A DNA stretch of 64,000 nt from Myxococcales bacterium UBA1203 (GCA_002309695.1 DBXV01000012.1:157473-221472); one strand, 5' to 3'; counted from the stretch's first letter, positions 51,055 through 60,608 are shown. Notes: generated by a model not told the origin, from the sequence alone. Numbers and translations: made by a program.

Positions 51055-52062
51055 TCAGCGCGCCAGAGGTTCCGGCGATGCGTACGCGGCGGCCAGTCCC
51101 TGAGCGAGGGGCGCGGACAGAAGCATCGGCATGGGAAGTCCGTTCGCACCGGCGGGGACCGCCGCGGAGGGCTCGGCGCCGGACAGGCCGCGGATGATGG
51201 CGCCGGCCAGCGAATCGGCAGCTTCGCCCGCGAAATGCTTGAGGCTGAAAGAGCGGTCTTCTCGCATGTAGCGGAGGCGCACAGACGATTCCGAGAGGCC
51301 GGCTTTCTGGGCCGCGTAGCGAATGGCGTCGTTCTGCGAGCCGATTCTGTCCACGAAGCCGTGTTCCAGCGCTTCGCTGCCGGTCATGATGCGGCCATCG
51401 GCCCAGGGACGGACCTCTTCCTCATCCAGCTTCCGCCCCAGCGCCACGTCGTGGATGAAGTGCTTGTGAACGTCGTCGAGCATGGCCTGGAGCAGGGCGC
51501 TTTCCTCGGGCGTCATCTGCCGGAAGGAGTTTCCGATGTCCTTGTTGGCTCCCGCCTTGATGGTGCGCATCTGGAAGCTGAACTTTTCAGCGATGCCGCC
51601 CAGGTAGGGCGCCTGCATGATGACGCCGATGGAGCCCGTCAGCGTGCCGGCGTTGGCGAAAATGAAGTCGCAGGCAGAGGCAATGTAGTAGCCGCCGGAT
51701 GCCGCCAGATCGCCCATGCTGCACACAACGGGGACGGACTTCGCCATCCGCCGGAGCTCCGAATAGATTTCCTGAGACGCGCCGACGGTGCCTCCCGGGG
51801 AGTCGATGCGGACCAGAATGGCCTTGATGTCATCGTCGTCGCTGAGCCTGCGGAGCTGGGCCATGATTTTGTCGGAGCCGCGAATTTCGCCGCGGATTTC
51901 AACGACGCCGATGGCCGGACCGCTTCCCCTGCTGAATCTGTTGCTGTCCGAGTCGTCGCCCACCTTATCGACCACGGTGAAAACCAGGCCGACGAAGGCG
52001 AAGAGGGCCAGGAAGAGCCCGATAAAGATGACGCCGAGGATGGTGGCGCTTCGACGATCCAT
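51055..52062 (-). CDS. sppA: Signal peptide peptidase SppA (S49 family)
   Basis: A 335-residue single-domain S49 protease with an N-terminal membrane anchor (ATILGVIFIGLFLALFAFVG). The catalytic Ser lies in MGDLAASGGYYIASACD and the Lys in IKAGANKDIGN. ILVRIDSPGGTVGASQEIY is also typical. Short SppA of this type degrades cleaved signal peptides at the inner membrane. The stop is one base from the next gene's start. No strong Shine-Dalgarno precedes the ATG. Confidence 0.93.
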   Translation of the reverse strand: MDRRSATILGVIFIGLFLALFAFVGLVFTVVDKVGDDSDSNRFSRGSGPAIGVVEIRGEIRGSDKIMAQLRRLSDDDDIKAILVRIDSPGGTVGASQEIYSELRRMAKSVPVVCSMGDLAASGGYYIASACDFIFANAGTLTGSIGVIMQAPYLGGIAEKFSFQMRTIKAGANKDIGNSFRQMTPEESALLQAMLDDVHKHFIHDVALGRKLDEEEVRPWADGRIMTGSEALEHGFVDRIGSQNDAIRYAAQKAGLSESSVRLRYMREDRSFSLKHFAGEAADSLAGAIIRGLSGAEPSAAVPAGANGLPMPMLLSAPLAQGLAAAYASPEPLAR

Positions 52063-52299
52063 GGTGGACCACGCTTTCTGTGAAGGGTCTGCGGAGATGG
52101 CCTGAAACGATTCCGGTAAGGCAGGCCGGAGGGGCTTTCAGCGCGCCCCGCCGACAGAGGAGAAGCGGACTCACGGAGTGCCGCGGCTTTTCGTTTCCAG
52201 GACGAAATACAAACGCCCGCTGCCGGGAGATGGTCCGGAGGGGCGTCATTCAAGACTTGATTGGAGAGAGTCGGGACCGCGCGGGGCGGGGAGGAAAAC

Positions 52300-52821
52300 T
52301 CAGGAAAACAGCCCCTTGGCGCGCCTGAGCTGCTCCACCGTCTTTCGGTATTCGATGTCCCAGGCGGTGGTCCCTTCCTGGAGGTGCTTCAGCCGGCCGC
52401 GGGCTTCCCGGTCAATCTCCTCGTCCATCGTCAGATGCTTGCGAATGATGAGGTTGATTTTCCGACGCATGGTCGGGTCGTCCGAGAAGACCTCTTCGAC
52501 GTTCCGGGACACCAAAAGGAACTCAATCATCTGGTTGATGATGAAATCGATGCCGTCATCGCCGGCCTTGAAGCCCCGGACGTCGGCCATCTCCCGTTTG
52601 ACCTGCGCGAATTTGGAAGCGTCGCACTTCCGCCGCTCCATGGCTTCGCGGGTGGCCGCGTTCACGCGCTCCTCCATGGCGACGTATTCGCGCATGATGG
52701 CCTCCATGTCCTCTTCGGCGGCGCTGATGCGGAGCGTTTCGACCTCTATGTCCTTGTCGGCTGTCAGCTTCTGGATGACGTCCCGGGCGATGGCCTTGAT
52801 GACTTTGGGATAGAACTTCAT
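52300..52821 (-). CDS. DUF507 family protein
   Basis: A 173-residue helical protein of the DUF507 family, found mostly in deltaproteobacteria and related phyla. Marks are MKFYPKVIKAIARDVIQKL, AIMREYVAMEERVNAATREA, DFIINQMIEFLLVSRNVEEV and INLIIRKHLTMDEEIDREAR. Function unknown. ATG 52821 fits the family N-terminus and follows GAGGAAAGGTGG. No operon partner is evident; a 237 bp gap follows to sppA. Confidence 0.88.
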   Translation of the reverse strand: MKFYPKVIKAIARDVIQKLTADKDIEVETLRISAAEEDMEAIMREYVAMEERVNAATREAMERRKCDASKFAQVKREMADVRGFKAGDDGIDFIINQMIEFLLVSRNVEEVFSDDPTMRRKINLIIRKHLTMDEEIDREARGRLKHLQEGTTAWDIEYRKTVEQLRRAKGLFS

Positions 52822-53001
52822 GGCGTCCACCTTTCCTCTGAGGTCAGTCCCCTTGATTTCGTTGGCAAAAAGGCGGGCGCCTATAGAGGACGAGCCCTCT
52901 GGCTTCAACGCGAAATGCGAGTGCGCGGAGTGAGGTCAGAGAAGCGGGAGCGCTGTTTTGTGACGCCTGTCCAGTTTCGTCGGACGCCGGGCCGGCCAAA
53001 C

Positions 53002-54942
53002 TCAGCGCTCTGTGGAGCGGGCGAGGAAGAACTTGTTGCCGCTCCTGTCCACAATCTCGATTTTGCGGTTCCGCCTTTGGACGAGCTTGCTCATTTTTTC
53101 GTAGCGGCTCTGTTCCACGAGAATCCAGACGGTGCCCTTCTGATCGAGGAACTCGTTGAACTTCTCGGGCTTCTTAATCTGGCGAATGGTGTTCGATGAG
53201 TAGAACGTCTCGCCGCGCCAGTTCATGTAGTAGGCGCCGATGGGCTCGTCGGCCGTCTTCCGCCCCTGGTAGTAGGCCCAGAAGATGTCCCGCTGTGACC
53301 AGTGGTAGGTCAGATGCTTCCAGTGGATCCAGGAGCCATAGATGGCGAAGGCCACGGCAAAGACGGCGGCGGCGGCGACCAGCGACTTGCGGGAGCGGCC
53401 AATAAAGGCGGCCGCCATGCCTGCCCCGCCCAGAATGAACAGCGTCATAAAGGCGCTCTGCGGCGCGACCTCCTCCAGCGGGTAGGGCCTGTCATACTTG
53501 TAAACGTACATGTTGATGAGGTGCGCCGGGGTCTTCCACAGGTCGTGGGCGACGACGGCGTACAGAATCAGGCCGAAGAGCAGGAGCAGAATGCCGCGGC
53601 CGCCTTCCCCCTGCCGGGCGCGCGTCAGAAGTTCGTCCGCGGCGGCGGCAGTCAGCACGGCCAGCGCGGGGACGATGGGGAAGCAGTAGTGGTGAAATTT
53701 GGTGGCGCTGAGCGTGAAGACCAGAAACGCCACGGCGGCCCAGAGGGCGGTGAGAATAACAGCCCGGTCCGCCGGCGTTTTGGAACGGATGTCCAGTTTC
53801 AGCAGTCTCGCAAAGGCCGCTGGCAGCAAAACGAGCCAGGGAAAGACGGCAAACCCCAGCTGCTCGATGAAATAGGTGAAGGTCGTGTTGGGCGTGGTGG
53901 TGTGGACGCCCTTGTTCAGGCGGTTGAAGTGGTCGTGGATGAAGAAGCGGTCCACGAAGGTCTTGGAGCCGTCGTCCTTCCCGTCGAAGAGGCTGAGGGT
54001 CAGGTACCAGGGCAGGGCCACGGCCAGAAAGACGACCAGACCGGGAAGAATCCGCGCACGCTTCAGCAGCGCCCAGTCCCAGGTCACCAGCAGGTAGGCC
54101 AGAAGGATGGCGCCCGGCAGCGCAAAGCCCAGGAGTCCCTTGGCCAGCGTCGCCAGGCCGAAGAAGGCGTAGGCCAGAAGCCACCAGAAAGTGACGTCGC
54201 CTTCGAGGCGCTGCTTTTCCTCCGCGTTTTCACTCTCGGAGAGCTCGCGGGCGCGGACGGCCTGAGGCGAGAGCTCGGCCAGCATGAAGGCGCTCATGCC
54301 GCAGGTGATCAGGGCCACGAATGGCGTGTCGGTGACGGTCTGCCGGGCCAGAAGAAAGAAGAGCGGGCAGGTTGACAGGACAACGCCGCTGAGGAGCCCC
54401 GCCCGGCGGCTGACGGTTCGCCCGACGGCCAGAGTCAGAAGGGACACCGCCAGAATCATCAGGGCGGCGAAGGGCAGGCGCATGGCCCATTCCACGTAGA
54501 TGCCCAGGTGAGAATTGCCCTCGGCCAGACCGTTGGAAATCCAGATGCCCAGCGCCTGCATCCACATGGTGAGAGGCGGCTTGGAGAAGAAGTAGGCGTT
54601 TTCCCAATAGGGATAGATGGGGTCATGCCGCGCCACCATCTCCCGCGCCACCTCGCCGTAATGGACCTCCCAGCAGTCCCAGAGGCCGACAGCGCCCAGC
54701 CAGGGCAGGAAAATCAGCGCGGCCAGAATCGCAGCCGCGGCAACGGTGTGCCGCTCGGTGCGGAAGATGGGCCCCTCATCGCCGAAGAACCGGGAGAGCG
54801 GTTCCAGAACCCTGGCGATGACGGCGGAAAGAGGTTTGTCGGCAGCGGGGGGAGGCTGGACAGCCGCGGCGCCGCTTTCAGCGGAAGGCGCGTCCGTGGC
54901 AGCGGGCTGAGAAGCGGCAGGTTCCTGGTGTTTTTTGGACAT
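53002..54942 (-). CDS. ArnT/PMT-like integral membrane glycosyltransferase
   Basis: A 646-residue GT-C fold protein with about a dozen membrane segments. The first periplasmic loop reads WDCWEVHYGEVAREMVARHD, matching the acidic pair of ArnT/PMT enzymes, followed by FFSKPPLTMWMQALG and LARQTVTDTPFVALITCG. SATKFHHYCFPIVPALAVLT and a C-terminal soluble domain (TVWILVEQSRYEKMSKL) complete it. Such enzymes move sugars from polyprenyl phosphate to lipid A or proteins in the periplasm. The N-terminal ~50 residues are Ala/Pro-rich. ATG 54942 has AGGACGGG upstream; the longer frame to 55107 is unlikely. Confidence 0.87.
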   Translation of the reverse strand: MSKKHQEPAASQPAATDAPSAESGAAAVQPPPAADKPLSAVIARVLEPLSRFFGDEGPIFRTERHTVAAAAILAALIFLPWLGAVGLWDCWEVHYGEVAREMVARHDPIYPYWENAYFFSKPPLTMWMQALGIWISNGLAEGNSHLGIYVEWAMRLPFAALMILAVSLLTLAVGRTVSRRAGLLSGVVLSTCPLFFLLARQTVTDTPFVALITCGMSAFMLAELSPQAVRARELSESENAEEKQRLEGDVTFWWLLAYAFFGLATLAKGLLGFALPGAILLAYLLVTWDWALLKRARILPGLVVFLAVALPWYLTLSLFDGKDDGSKTFVDRFFIHDHFNRLNKGVHTTTPNTTFTYFIEQLGFAVFPWLVLLPAAFARLLKLDIRSKTPADRAVILTALWAAVAFLVFTLSATKFHHYCFPIVPALAVLTAAAADELLTRARQGEGGRGILLLLFGLILYAVVAHDLWKTPAHLINMYVYKYDRPYPLEEVAPQSAFMTLFILGGAGMAAAFIGRSRKSLVAAAAVFAVAFAIYGSWIHWKHLTYHWSQRDIFWAYYQGRKTADEPIGAYYMNWRGETFYSSNTIRQIKKPEKFNEFLDQKGTVWILVEQSRYEKMSKLVQRRNRKIEIVDRSGNKFFLARSTER

Positions 54943-55127
54943 GGTTCCCGTCCTGAAAAGGAAAGGTCGGCTCCGGCCCCGCGCAGGCGGGCGGCGATGC
55001 GGCGGGGTGGGGACAAAAACCGGCGCGCCCTGCGTTTCATTTTTGAAAATGACAAGGGGGCCGCCGGGGAAATTCCGCTTCCGTGCTGCCTGGCCAAAAC
55101 GAGGCACGGACGCCGCCGTCTGAAACT

Positions 55128-55166
55128 GAAAAAGCCCCTTCCGCGCCGGGTGCGGAAAGGGCTTTT
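55128..55166. terminator. Bidirectional intrinsic terminator
   Basis: AAAAAGCCCCTTCCGC pairs with GCGGAAAGGGCTTTT around CGCCGGGT. On the minus strand it follows the 55225 membrane-protein gene with a T5 tract. The ArnT-like gene then needs its own promoter. Confidence 0.85.
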
Positions 55167-55224
55167 GGACGGCTGTCTAATTCTGAGCGCGCGCCTGCGT
55201 CCTGAGAGCCTGTGAAGTGGTGCG

Positions 55225-55854
55225 TCAGGCCCGTTTTTCCATCCGGCTCACCACCTTGTCGTGGTGAAGGCTGGCCTGAAGCCGGGCGATGCCGGCCCCC
55301 AGCACGTTGGCCACGGTGCAGGTGTTCCAGAGGATGAAATAGACCTTGGGGCCATCGGCCGGAGACATGGCAATCAGGTTGGGGAACAGGTTCACGCCGA
55401 CGACGACGGCCACAATCGAAAAGGACAGCATGGTGTCCAGCGCCTCGCCGATGTCGTTGTAGCGCCGCTTCAATGGGGTGTGCTTGCAGACCCAGCTGAG
55501 GAAGCACACGGGGCCCAGCCTGTGGCCGATGAAGACCAGCGCCATCAGATTGATGAGGTTGAACGCCAAATCGACGATGGCCAGCACCAGCAGGAAAGCC
55601 GACAGAATCTCCGACACAGTGATGCCGCCGAAGGCCCCCTGTTCGCCCGCCGATTTCAGAAGGAGCGCGGCCATCAGTTTGTAGCCGATGAAGGGGAATC
55701 CGATGGTCAGCTCCGCCAGCAGCAGGTGCGAGTTGCGGCGGATGTTTCTCAGGGCGCGCTTCCAGAGGGGAATTGTGGCGGCGGGCGTCTCTTTCAGTGT
55801 CGTTGCGGGCGGGGGGAGAATGGTGTTTGTGGCTTCTGCTTCGGTGCTGCTCAT
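55225..55854 (-). CDS. Hypothetical integral membrane protein
   Basis: A 209-residue protein with four hydrophobic segments after a ~40-residue polar N-tail (LLLAELTIGFPFIGYKLM; VSEILSAFLLVLAIVDLAF; LINLMALVFIGHRLGPVCF; MLSFSIVAVVVGVNLFPNLI). No motif is recognised. It lies 208 bp downstream of the xanthine dehydrogenase genes on the same strand; a functional link to purine use is possible but unsupported. Confidence 0.65.
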   Translation of the reverse strand: MSSTEAEATNTILPPPATTLKETPAATIPLWKRALRNIRRNSHLLLAELTIGFPFIGYKLMAALLLKSAGEQGAFGGITVSEILSAFLLVLAIVDLAFNLINLMALVFIGHRLGPVCFLSWVCKHTPLKRRYNDIGEALDTMLSFSIVAVVVGVNLFPNLIAMSPADGPKVYFILWNTCTVANVLGAGIARLQASLHHDKVVSRMEKRA

Positions 55855-56062
55855 TTGTTGAAATCCTCAGACGTTCAGATGCGCCCCGAGAACATTCCGG
55901 CTGACGTGAAGACAGCTGGCCGGGGCCGCCGGAGCGGTCCGCTCGTCGATGGCCGAATTGTCCACGGCGCGTTTGAAATGCGCCGGCATCGGTCTCGACG
56001 GCATGCCGCCCCCAAAAAAAAGCGCGCCCCAAGAAGGATTCCTTCACGGAATGCAAGCGGGG

Positions 56063-56539
56063 TTATGTGTCCGATTTCTGCTCTCCGGCCGCCGCCTCGA
56101 TGGCATCGACAATCTGCTGGTAGCCTGTGCAGCGGCAGAGGTTCGCGGCGAGGGCTTTGCGAATTTCCGGGCGCGTGGGGTGCGGCGTGCGGGCGAGGAG
56201 CGCGAGACCGGCCATGACCATCCCCGGCGTGCAGAAGCCGCACTGAATCGCGCCGTAATCGATGAACGCCTGCTGGAGCGGGTGGAGCGGGCCTTCCGGC
56301 GGGCTGACGCCCTCGATGGTGACCACCGATTTTCCGGCGATGAAGGCGACTTTCTGGCGGCAGGTGCGCACCGCTTTGCCATCGACGAGGACGGTACAGG
56401 CGCCGCAGACGCCGATGCCGCAGCCGTTCTTGGCTCCGGTGAGATCCCGGACTTCCCTCAGCCATTCCAGCAGGTTCATCTCCAGCTCTTCATCCGGGAT
56501 CGCGACTTCCCGGCCATTGATGTTCGTGACGGCGCTCAT
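56063..56539 (-). CDS. Xanthine dehydrogenase-type [2Fe-2S] subunit
   Basis: A 158-residue iron-sulfur subunit of a molybdenum hydroxylase (CoxS/XdhC-like). The plant-type cluster motif NGCGIGVCGACTVLVDGK and the second cluster motifs CGFCTPGMVMAG and LCRCTGYQQIVDAIE are complete. It transfers electrons from the Mo subunit. Its ATG overlaps the stop of the Mo subunit gene by four bases. The FAD subunit usually found with it is absent here. Homologues in purine operons suggest a role in xanthine or hypoxanthine oxidation, supported by the guanine deaminase upstream. Confidence 0.93.
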   Translation of the reverse strand: MSAVTNINGREVAIPDEELEMNLLEWLREVRDLTGAKNGCGIGVCGACTVLVDGKAVRTCRQKVAFIAGKSVVTIEGVSPPEGPLHPLQQAFIDYGAIQCGFCTPGMVMAGLALLARTPHPTRPEIRKALAANLCRCTGYQQIVDAIEAAAGEQKSDT

Positions 56540-58914
56540 GTCCCCTCCGGTTCCGATTTGCCGACGCCATGTTCTTTGGCCTCAGCCTCAGCGGCCCGCG
56601 CCTTGAACCGGGCCAGAATCCGCTCCGGCGTAACGGGAATCTGAAAGAAGCGCTCGCCCGTGGCGCTGGCGATGGCGTTGGCCACAGCCGGGGCCATCAG
56701 TTCCAGGGCGGGCTCGCCGATGCCCTTGGCGCCCGAGGGCGAGTTGGGGTCGCCGCTCTCGAGGAAAAACGCCTGCATCTCGGGCAGGTCTGCGGCGCGG
56801 AAGAGCCTGTAGCTGTTGAAGTTGAGCGTCTTCATGCGCCCGCCCTCGTTCTTCATCTCCTCCTGGAGCCCGTAGCCCAGGCCCTGCACCATGCCGCCGT
56901 AGATCTGGCCCAGGAGCATGGGCGGATTGATGGCGCGGCCGATCTCGTGGGCGGCGGTCATGCCCAGAACCTTCACCTTGCCCGTCTTCCTGTTGACGGT
57001 GAGCTCCACCGCCTGGCAGCCGTAAACCCACGTGAAATAGGCATCGCCCTGGCCCGTCTCCTCGTCCCAGCTGACGTGTCCGCCCTGAAAGACGCCGAAG
57101 GCGTAGGGGTAGTCCTTGCTCCAGTAGAAGGCGTCCCCGGCCTCCTGCCAGCTCATGGAAACGGCGCCGTCCTTTCCCCAGATGCGGTCGTCGTGAAACG
57201 TCACTTCTCCGGGGGCGCAGCAGAGCTTTTTGCAGAGGACGGAGGCCATCTTCTCCTTCAAGTTTCGCGCGGCGATGACCGTTGCGCCGCCGCCCATCAG
57301 CGTTCCTCGGGAGGCAACGGTGGTGCCGCCGTCGGGGATGTTGGACGTCGAGGCCATGCGGTAGCGGATGCGCTTCACGTCGCAGCCGAGTTCCTTCGCG
57401 GCGATGAGCATGAAGGCCGACTCCGCACCCTGGCCGTTTTCGTGGACGGCGACCTCCAGCAGAATCGAGCCGTCGAAGTTCACGTTGATGATGGCCGAAT
57501 TGAAGTCCGCGCCCTCGCCGCCCAGGCTCATGCCGCGGCTGCTGATGGCCAGTCCCACGCCGTAGAGTTCGTCGCTGCCCTCGGCGGGCACGCCATGGCT
57601 GCATTTTTTCATCTTTTCTTCGATGTTCGCGGCGGCGAGCACCGCGTCCATGGCCTTTTCCAGCGTGACCTCGTGGCTGCTCAAGGCCTGCCCGGTGACG
57701 GTGATGCTGCCCTGCCGCACCATGTTCCGCCGCCGGAATTCGACGGGCGAAATGCCGAGCTTTTCGGCGGCCATGTCGGCGAGCTCCTCGATGGCGAAAT
57801 TGACCTGGGGCGAGCCGAATCCCCGGAAGGCGCCGGTGAAGACGTTGTTGGTGTAAACGCCGTACACGTCGCAGTGGACGTGGGGGACGGGATAGGGGCC
57901 GCAGCACTGCGCCGTGGAGCGGAACGTCACCCAGGGCGTGGCCGAGCAGTAGGCGCCCGCGTCGGCGATGATTTCCACCTCGGCGGCGTAAAAGCGCCCG
58001 TCCTTCACGCCCATCTTGTAGTGCAGAATGTAGGGGTGGCGCTTGTAGCTCTCGCGCATCGACCATTCGCGGGCATAGGTGAGCTTGGCGGGCCGGTGGG
58101 TCAGCCGGGCGGCCAGCGCGGCCCGGGCGCAGACGATGGCGGCGGTGTCGTCCTTGCCGCCGAAGCCGCCGCCCATGGGGATGGAGCGCACTTCCACGTC
58201 TGCCAGCGGGCACCCCAGAATCGCCGCCACAAAGCGCCGCGTGCTGAAGGGGTGCTGCATGCTGCCCATGACTTCCATCACGCCGTCGGGCCGCAGCGTG
58301 CAGAGCGCCGACTCAGGCTCGATGTACGCGTGCTCGTGGTGCTGCGTGCGAAAGGTGTGTTCCAGAATGAAATCGCACTCCGAAAGCGCCTCTTTTCCCC
58401 GCCCGTGCCGCACCTTGTAGTGGTTCACCACGTTGTTCTTCTTCCCCTCGAAGACGCGGTCTTCGTAGAGAAAGACGGGGGGATTTTTCAGCGCCTCCTC
58501 GGCGTCCAGCACCACCGGCAGCGGCTTCGTGACGCTGGTGACGCGCTTTGCCGCTTCCAGTGCCTGCGCGCGCGTCTCGGCCGCCACCAGCGCGATCACG
58601 TCGCTGTTGCAGCGGATATGATCGCCCGCGCCGACGATCATTCTGTAATCGGGAATGAGGTAGCTCCACGTCGGCTGCCCGCCGATGCGCCGCACGTCGT
58701 CCGCCGTGATGACCTTCACCACGCCCGGCATCTTTTCGGCCCCGGACACGTCCAGCGAGACGAGTTCCGCGTGAACCTCGTCCGAATAGACGGGAACGAC
58801 GTGAACCATCCCGTGGGCCTTGAGGTCGTCCGCGTATTTCGCCCGGCCCGTCACCTTGGCGGCGGCATCATTGCGGAAGGCATGGGGATTGGAGCGTTTC
58901 TCATCACAGCTCAT
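56536..58914 (-). CDS. Xanthine dehydrogenase molybdopterin-binding subunit
   Basis: A 792-residue xanthine-oxidase-family Mo subunit. Seen are GRAKYADDLKAHGMVHVVPV, HEHAYIEPESALC, the Mo-pterin region IPMGGGFGGKDDTAAIVCAR, TGAFRGFGSPQVNFAIEELA, and the active-site Glu in SGAKGIGEPALELMAPAV. It would hydroxylate hypoxanthine or xanthine in the cytoplasm using a molybdopterin cofactor. It overlaps guaD upstream and the [2Fe-2S] gene downstream by four bases each, so the three are one translationally coupled operon. Substrate is inferred from context. Confidence 0.93.
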   Translation of the reverse strand: MSCDEKRSNPHAFRNDAAAKVTGRAKYADDLKAHGMVHVVPVYSDEVHAELVSLDVSGAEKMPGVVKVITADDVRRIGGQPTWSYLIPDYRMIVGAGDHIRCNSDVIALVAAETRAQALEAAKRVTSVTKPLPVVLDAEEALKNPPVFLYEDRVFEGKKNNVVNHYKVRHGRGKEALSECDFILEHTFRTQHHEHAYIEPESALCTLRPDGVMEVMGSMQHPFSTRRFVAAILGCPLADVEVRSIPMGGGFGGKDDTAAIVCARAALAARLTHRPAKLTYAREWSMRESYKRHPYILHYKMGVKDGRFYAAEVEIIADAGAYCSATPWVTFRSTAQCCGPYPVPHVHCDVYGVYTNNVFTGAFRGFGSPQVNFAIEELADMAAEKLGISPVEFRRRNMVRQGSITVTGQALSSHEVTLEKAMDAVLAAANIEEKMKKCSHGVPAEGSDELYGVGLAISSRGMSLGGEGADFNSAIINVNFDGSILLEVAVHENGQGAESAFMLIAAKELGCDVKRIRYRMASTSNIPDGGTTVASRGTLMGGGATVIAARNLKEKMASVLCKKLCCAPGEVTFHDDRIWGKDGAVSMSWQEAGDAFYWSKDYPYAFGVFQGGHVSWDEETGQGDAYFTWVYGCQAVELTVNRKTGKVKVLGMTAAHEIGRAINPPMLLGQIYGGMVQGLGYGLQEEMKNEGGRMKTLNFNSYRLFRAADLPEMQAFFLESGDPNSPSGAKGIGEPALELMAPAVANAIASATGERFFQIPVTPERILARFKARAAEAEAKEHGVGKSEPEGT

Positions 58915-60239
58915 TCGAGAGACATCTCCTCCCCCCGGTAGAAGGCGCGGGAGATGAGCGATTCACAGCGCGTCCGGTCGGTGTCCAGACACGAGGTCAG
59001 GCGATCCAGAATCTCCTCGCCGCTCATGCCTTCATTGTCGTTCACCCGGAACTTCGCGGGGCAGACGATGAAATTGGCCCACTTGCCGGCGCTGAGATTT
59101 CCAGAATCTTCGCCGACTCCCAGAATTTCGGCGCCTACCCGCGTCGCCCGGTGGAGGGCTTTGGTAAACGTGGCTTCGCGGATGCCCTTTCGCCGGTTTT
59201 GCCGGACGAAGGAGCGCATCACGTCGAACATGGACAGGAAGGGCCCGGCGCCGATGTCGCTGCCAAATCCCCACTGCACGCCGTCCGATTCGGCGCGGCG
59301 GAAATCGAAGAGCCCCGAGCCCAGGCCCCTTTCCTCGATGGGGGCGTTGGAGGTGGGGCAGTGGGCCACGGCAGTTCCGCGCTTCGCCAGCAGCCGGTAT
59401 TCGTCGTCGCTCATGTGGATCGCGTGGGCCGTCACCGATTTTTCCGTCAGCATTCCGACGCGGTCGTAGACGTCCGTATAGGTCTTCATCCCTTCGAAGC
59501 CGGGAATGCCGCTGTACATGGCCACGACGGAGGCGATTTCCCGGGGCGATTCGGAGAGGTGCGTCTGGGTGAAGAGACCTTTGTCGCGGGCGAGTTTTCC
59601 TGCTGCCCGCATGAGTCCCGGGCTGGTGGTCAGGGCAAAGCGCGGTGTGACCGCGAAGAGGCTGCCGTGGCGCTCGGCCAGGGCCTCCAGATCGGCGAGG
59701 GCGCACTTTGTTTCGTGGGTCAGGAACGGCGGCGAATTCATGTCCATCAATGGATTGCCCGCCACGAAATCCCCCGTGAAGGACTCCAGTGCAGAGTCAA
59801 CGCTGCAGGCGTGGAGCGAGCAGAAGATGGCTCCGCCAAAGGTGCCTGCCCGCATGAGCTTCTTCGCGAAGATGGCCGCCTGCTTTCGCGTGTAGTCCGC
59901 GTCGGCGAATTTCGCCTCCCGGGGAAAGACGTGATTCGTCAGCCAGTCCAGCAGATTTTCTTTGGGCGCGCTGCACACCTCGTCCTGAACCCAGTGAAAA
60001 TGGATGTCGAAAAAGCCCGGAAGAATGAGGTTTCCAGTCAGGTCGATTTCCGGGATGTCCCGCGCCTGCTTCAGAGGGAAACTCTTTGCATGGTCGATGG
60101 CGCGAATGCGGAAACCGCCGGTTTTTTCGCGTTCGAGCAGCAGAACTCCGTCCGGAAAGACGTCGAGGCGTGTGTCGCTCAGCGGGTTGAGGATGGTTCC
60201 GCGGATGAGCAGCTGAGAGGAAGAGTTTGTGTCGGGCAT
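58911..60239 (-). CDS. guaD: Guanine deaminase
   Basis: A 442-residue amidohydrolase converting guanine to xanthine. Metal ligands are in LPGFFDIHFHWVQDE (HxH), TQTHLSESPREI, VTAHAIHMSDDEYRLLAKRG and GSDIGAGPFLSMFDVMRSF (Asp). CPTSNAPIEERGLGSGLFD is typical of guanine deaminases. Start 60239 begins MPDTNSSSQLLIRGTILNP; it lacks a clear Shine-Dalgarno, and the frame to 60299 looks non-homologous. First gene of the purine-degradation operon; a perfect TATAAT lies about 90 bp upstream. Confidence 0.92.
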   Translation of the reverse strand: MPDTNSSSQLLIRGTILNPLSDTRLDVFPDGVLLLEREKTGGFRIRAIDHAKSFPLKQARDIPEIDLTGNLILPGFFDIHFHWVQDEVCSAPKENLLDWLTNHVFPREAKFADADYTRKQAAIFAKKLMRAGTFGGAIFCSLHACSVDSALESFTGDFVAGNPLMDMNSPPFLTHETKCALADLEALAERHGSLFAVTPRFALTTSPGLMRAAGKLARDKGLFTQTHLSESPREIASVVAMYSGIPGFEGMKTYTDVYDRVGMLTEKSVTAHAIHMSDDEYRLLAKRGTAVAHCPTSNAPIEERGLGSGLFDFRRAESDGVQWGFGSDIGAGPFLSMFDVMRSFVRQNRRKGIREATFTKALHRATRVGAEILGVGEDSGNLSAGKWANFIVCPAKFRVNDNEGMSGEEILDRLTSCLDTDRTRCESLISRAFYRGEEMSLE

Positions 60240-60608
60240 GGCTGGGTTCTTTGGGTGCGGATGAAAAATGAAAACGATGAATGCGACAGATGGCCGCACT
60301 CATCGTTATCTCGATATAAACTCAAAATTATATCGCTTGCAAACGTCCTGTTTCATTCATGGGGGAGCCCGAAAATCCGCGTCGGCGAATGCGGATGACT
60401 TCCCACATAAAGAGTCTGGTAGTGCCGAAGCAGAGTTTTTTGGGTACATCCAAAAGACTCTGCTGTTCAAAAGGCTGTCACCTATGTCGCATTTAGACGG
60501 GAAAGAGCTGTCCGACAGAGATGGTGGCCGTGGTCAGGGACGCAGTTTGATTTTTCGGCACTCTTTGTGAATACGCGCGCCGGCCGTCGTAAAGACACCC
60601 GCAGAGAC
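60240..60608. other. Divergent region between guaD and the outer-membrane protein gene
   Basis: About 370 bp without a supported gene. It holds the guaD -10 candidate and an ATCCGC/GCGGAT small stem near 60375-60397. It also has a long hairpin at 60430-60463: GCAGAGTTTTTTGG, loop GTACAT, CCAAAAGACTCTGC, 14 pairs with one G-T wobble. The long hairpin has no T-run, so it is not a terminator. I recognise no known riboswitch class. Confidence 0.55.
60328..60333 (-). promoter_or_regulatory. Candidate -10 element for the guaD operon
   Basis: On the minus strand TATAAT occurs in GCGATATAATTTTGAG, 89 bases before the guaD ATG. No good -35 lies at 16-18 bp upstream (the nearest is TGAAAC), so an activator may be needed. 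Confidence 0.5.

Noticed and set aside
56569..58941. A 790-codon open frame opposite the xanthine dehydrogenase Mo subunit
   Set aside because: Antisense shadow of a conserved gene with strong motifs on the minus strand.
60240..60330. A purine- or xanthine-sensing riboswitch in front of guaD
   Set aside because: The ~85 nt between the TATAAT candidate and the ATG shows none of the conserved cores of purine, 2'-dG or other riboswitches that I know.
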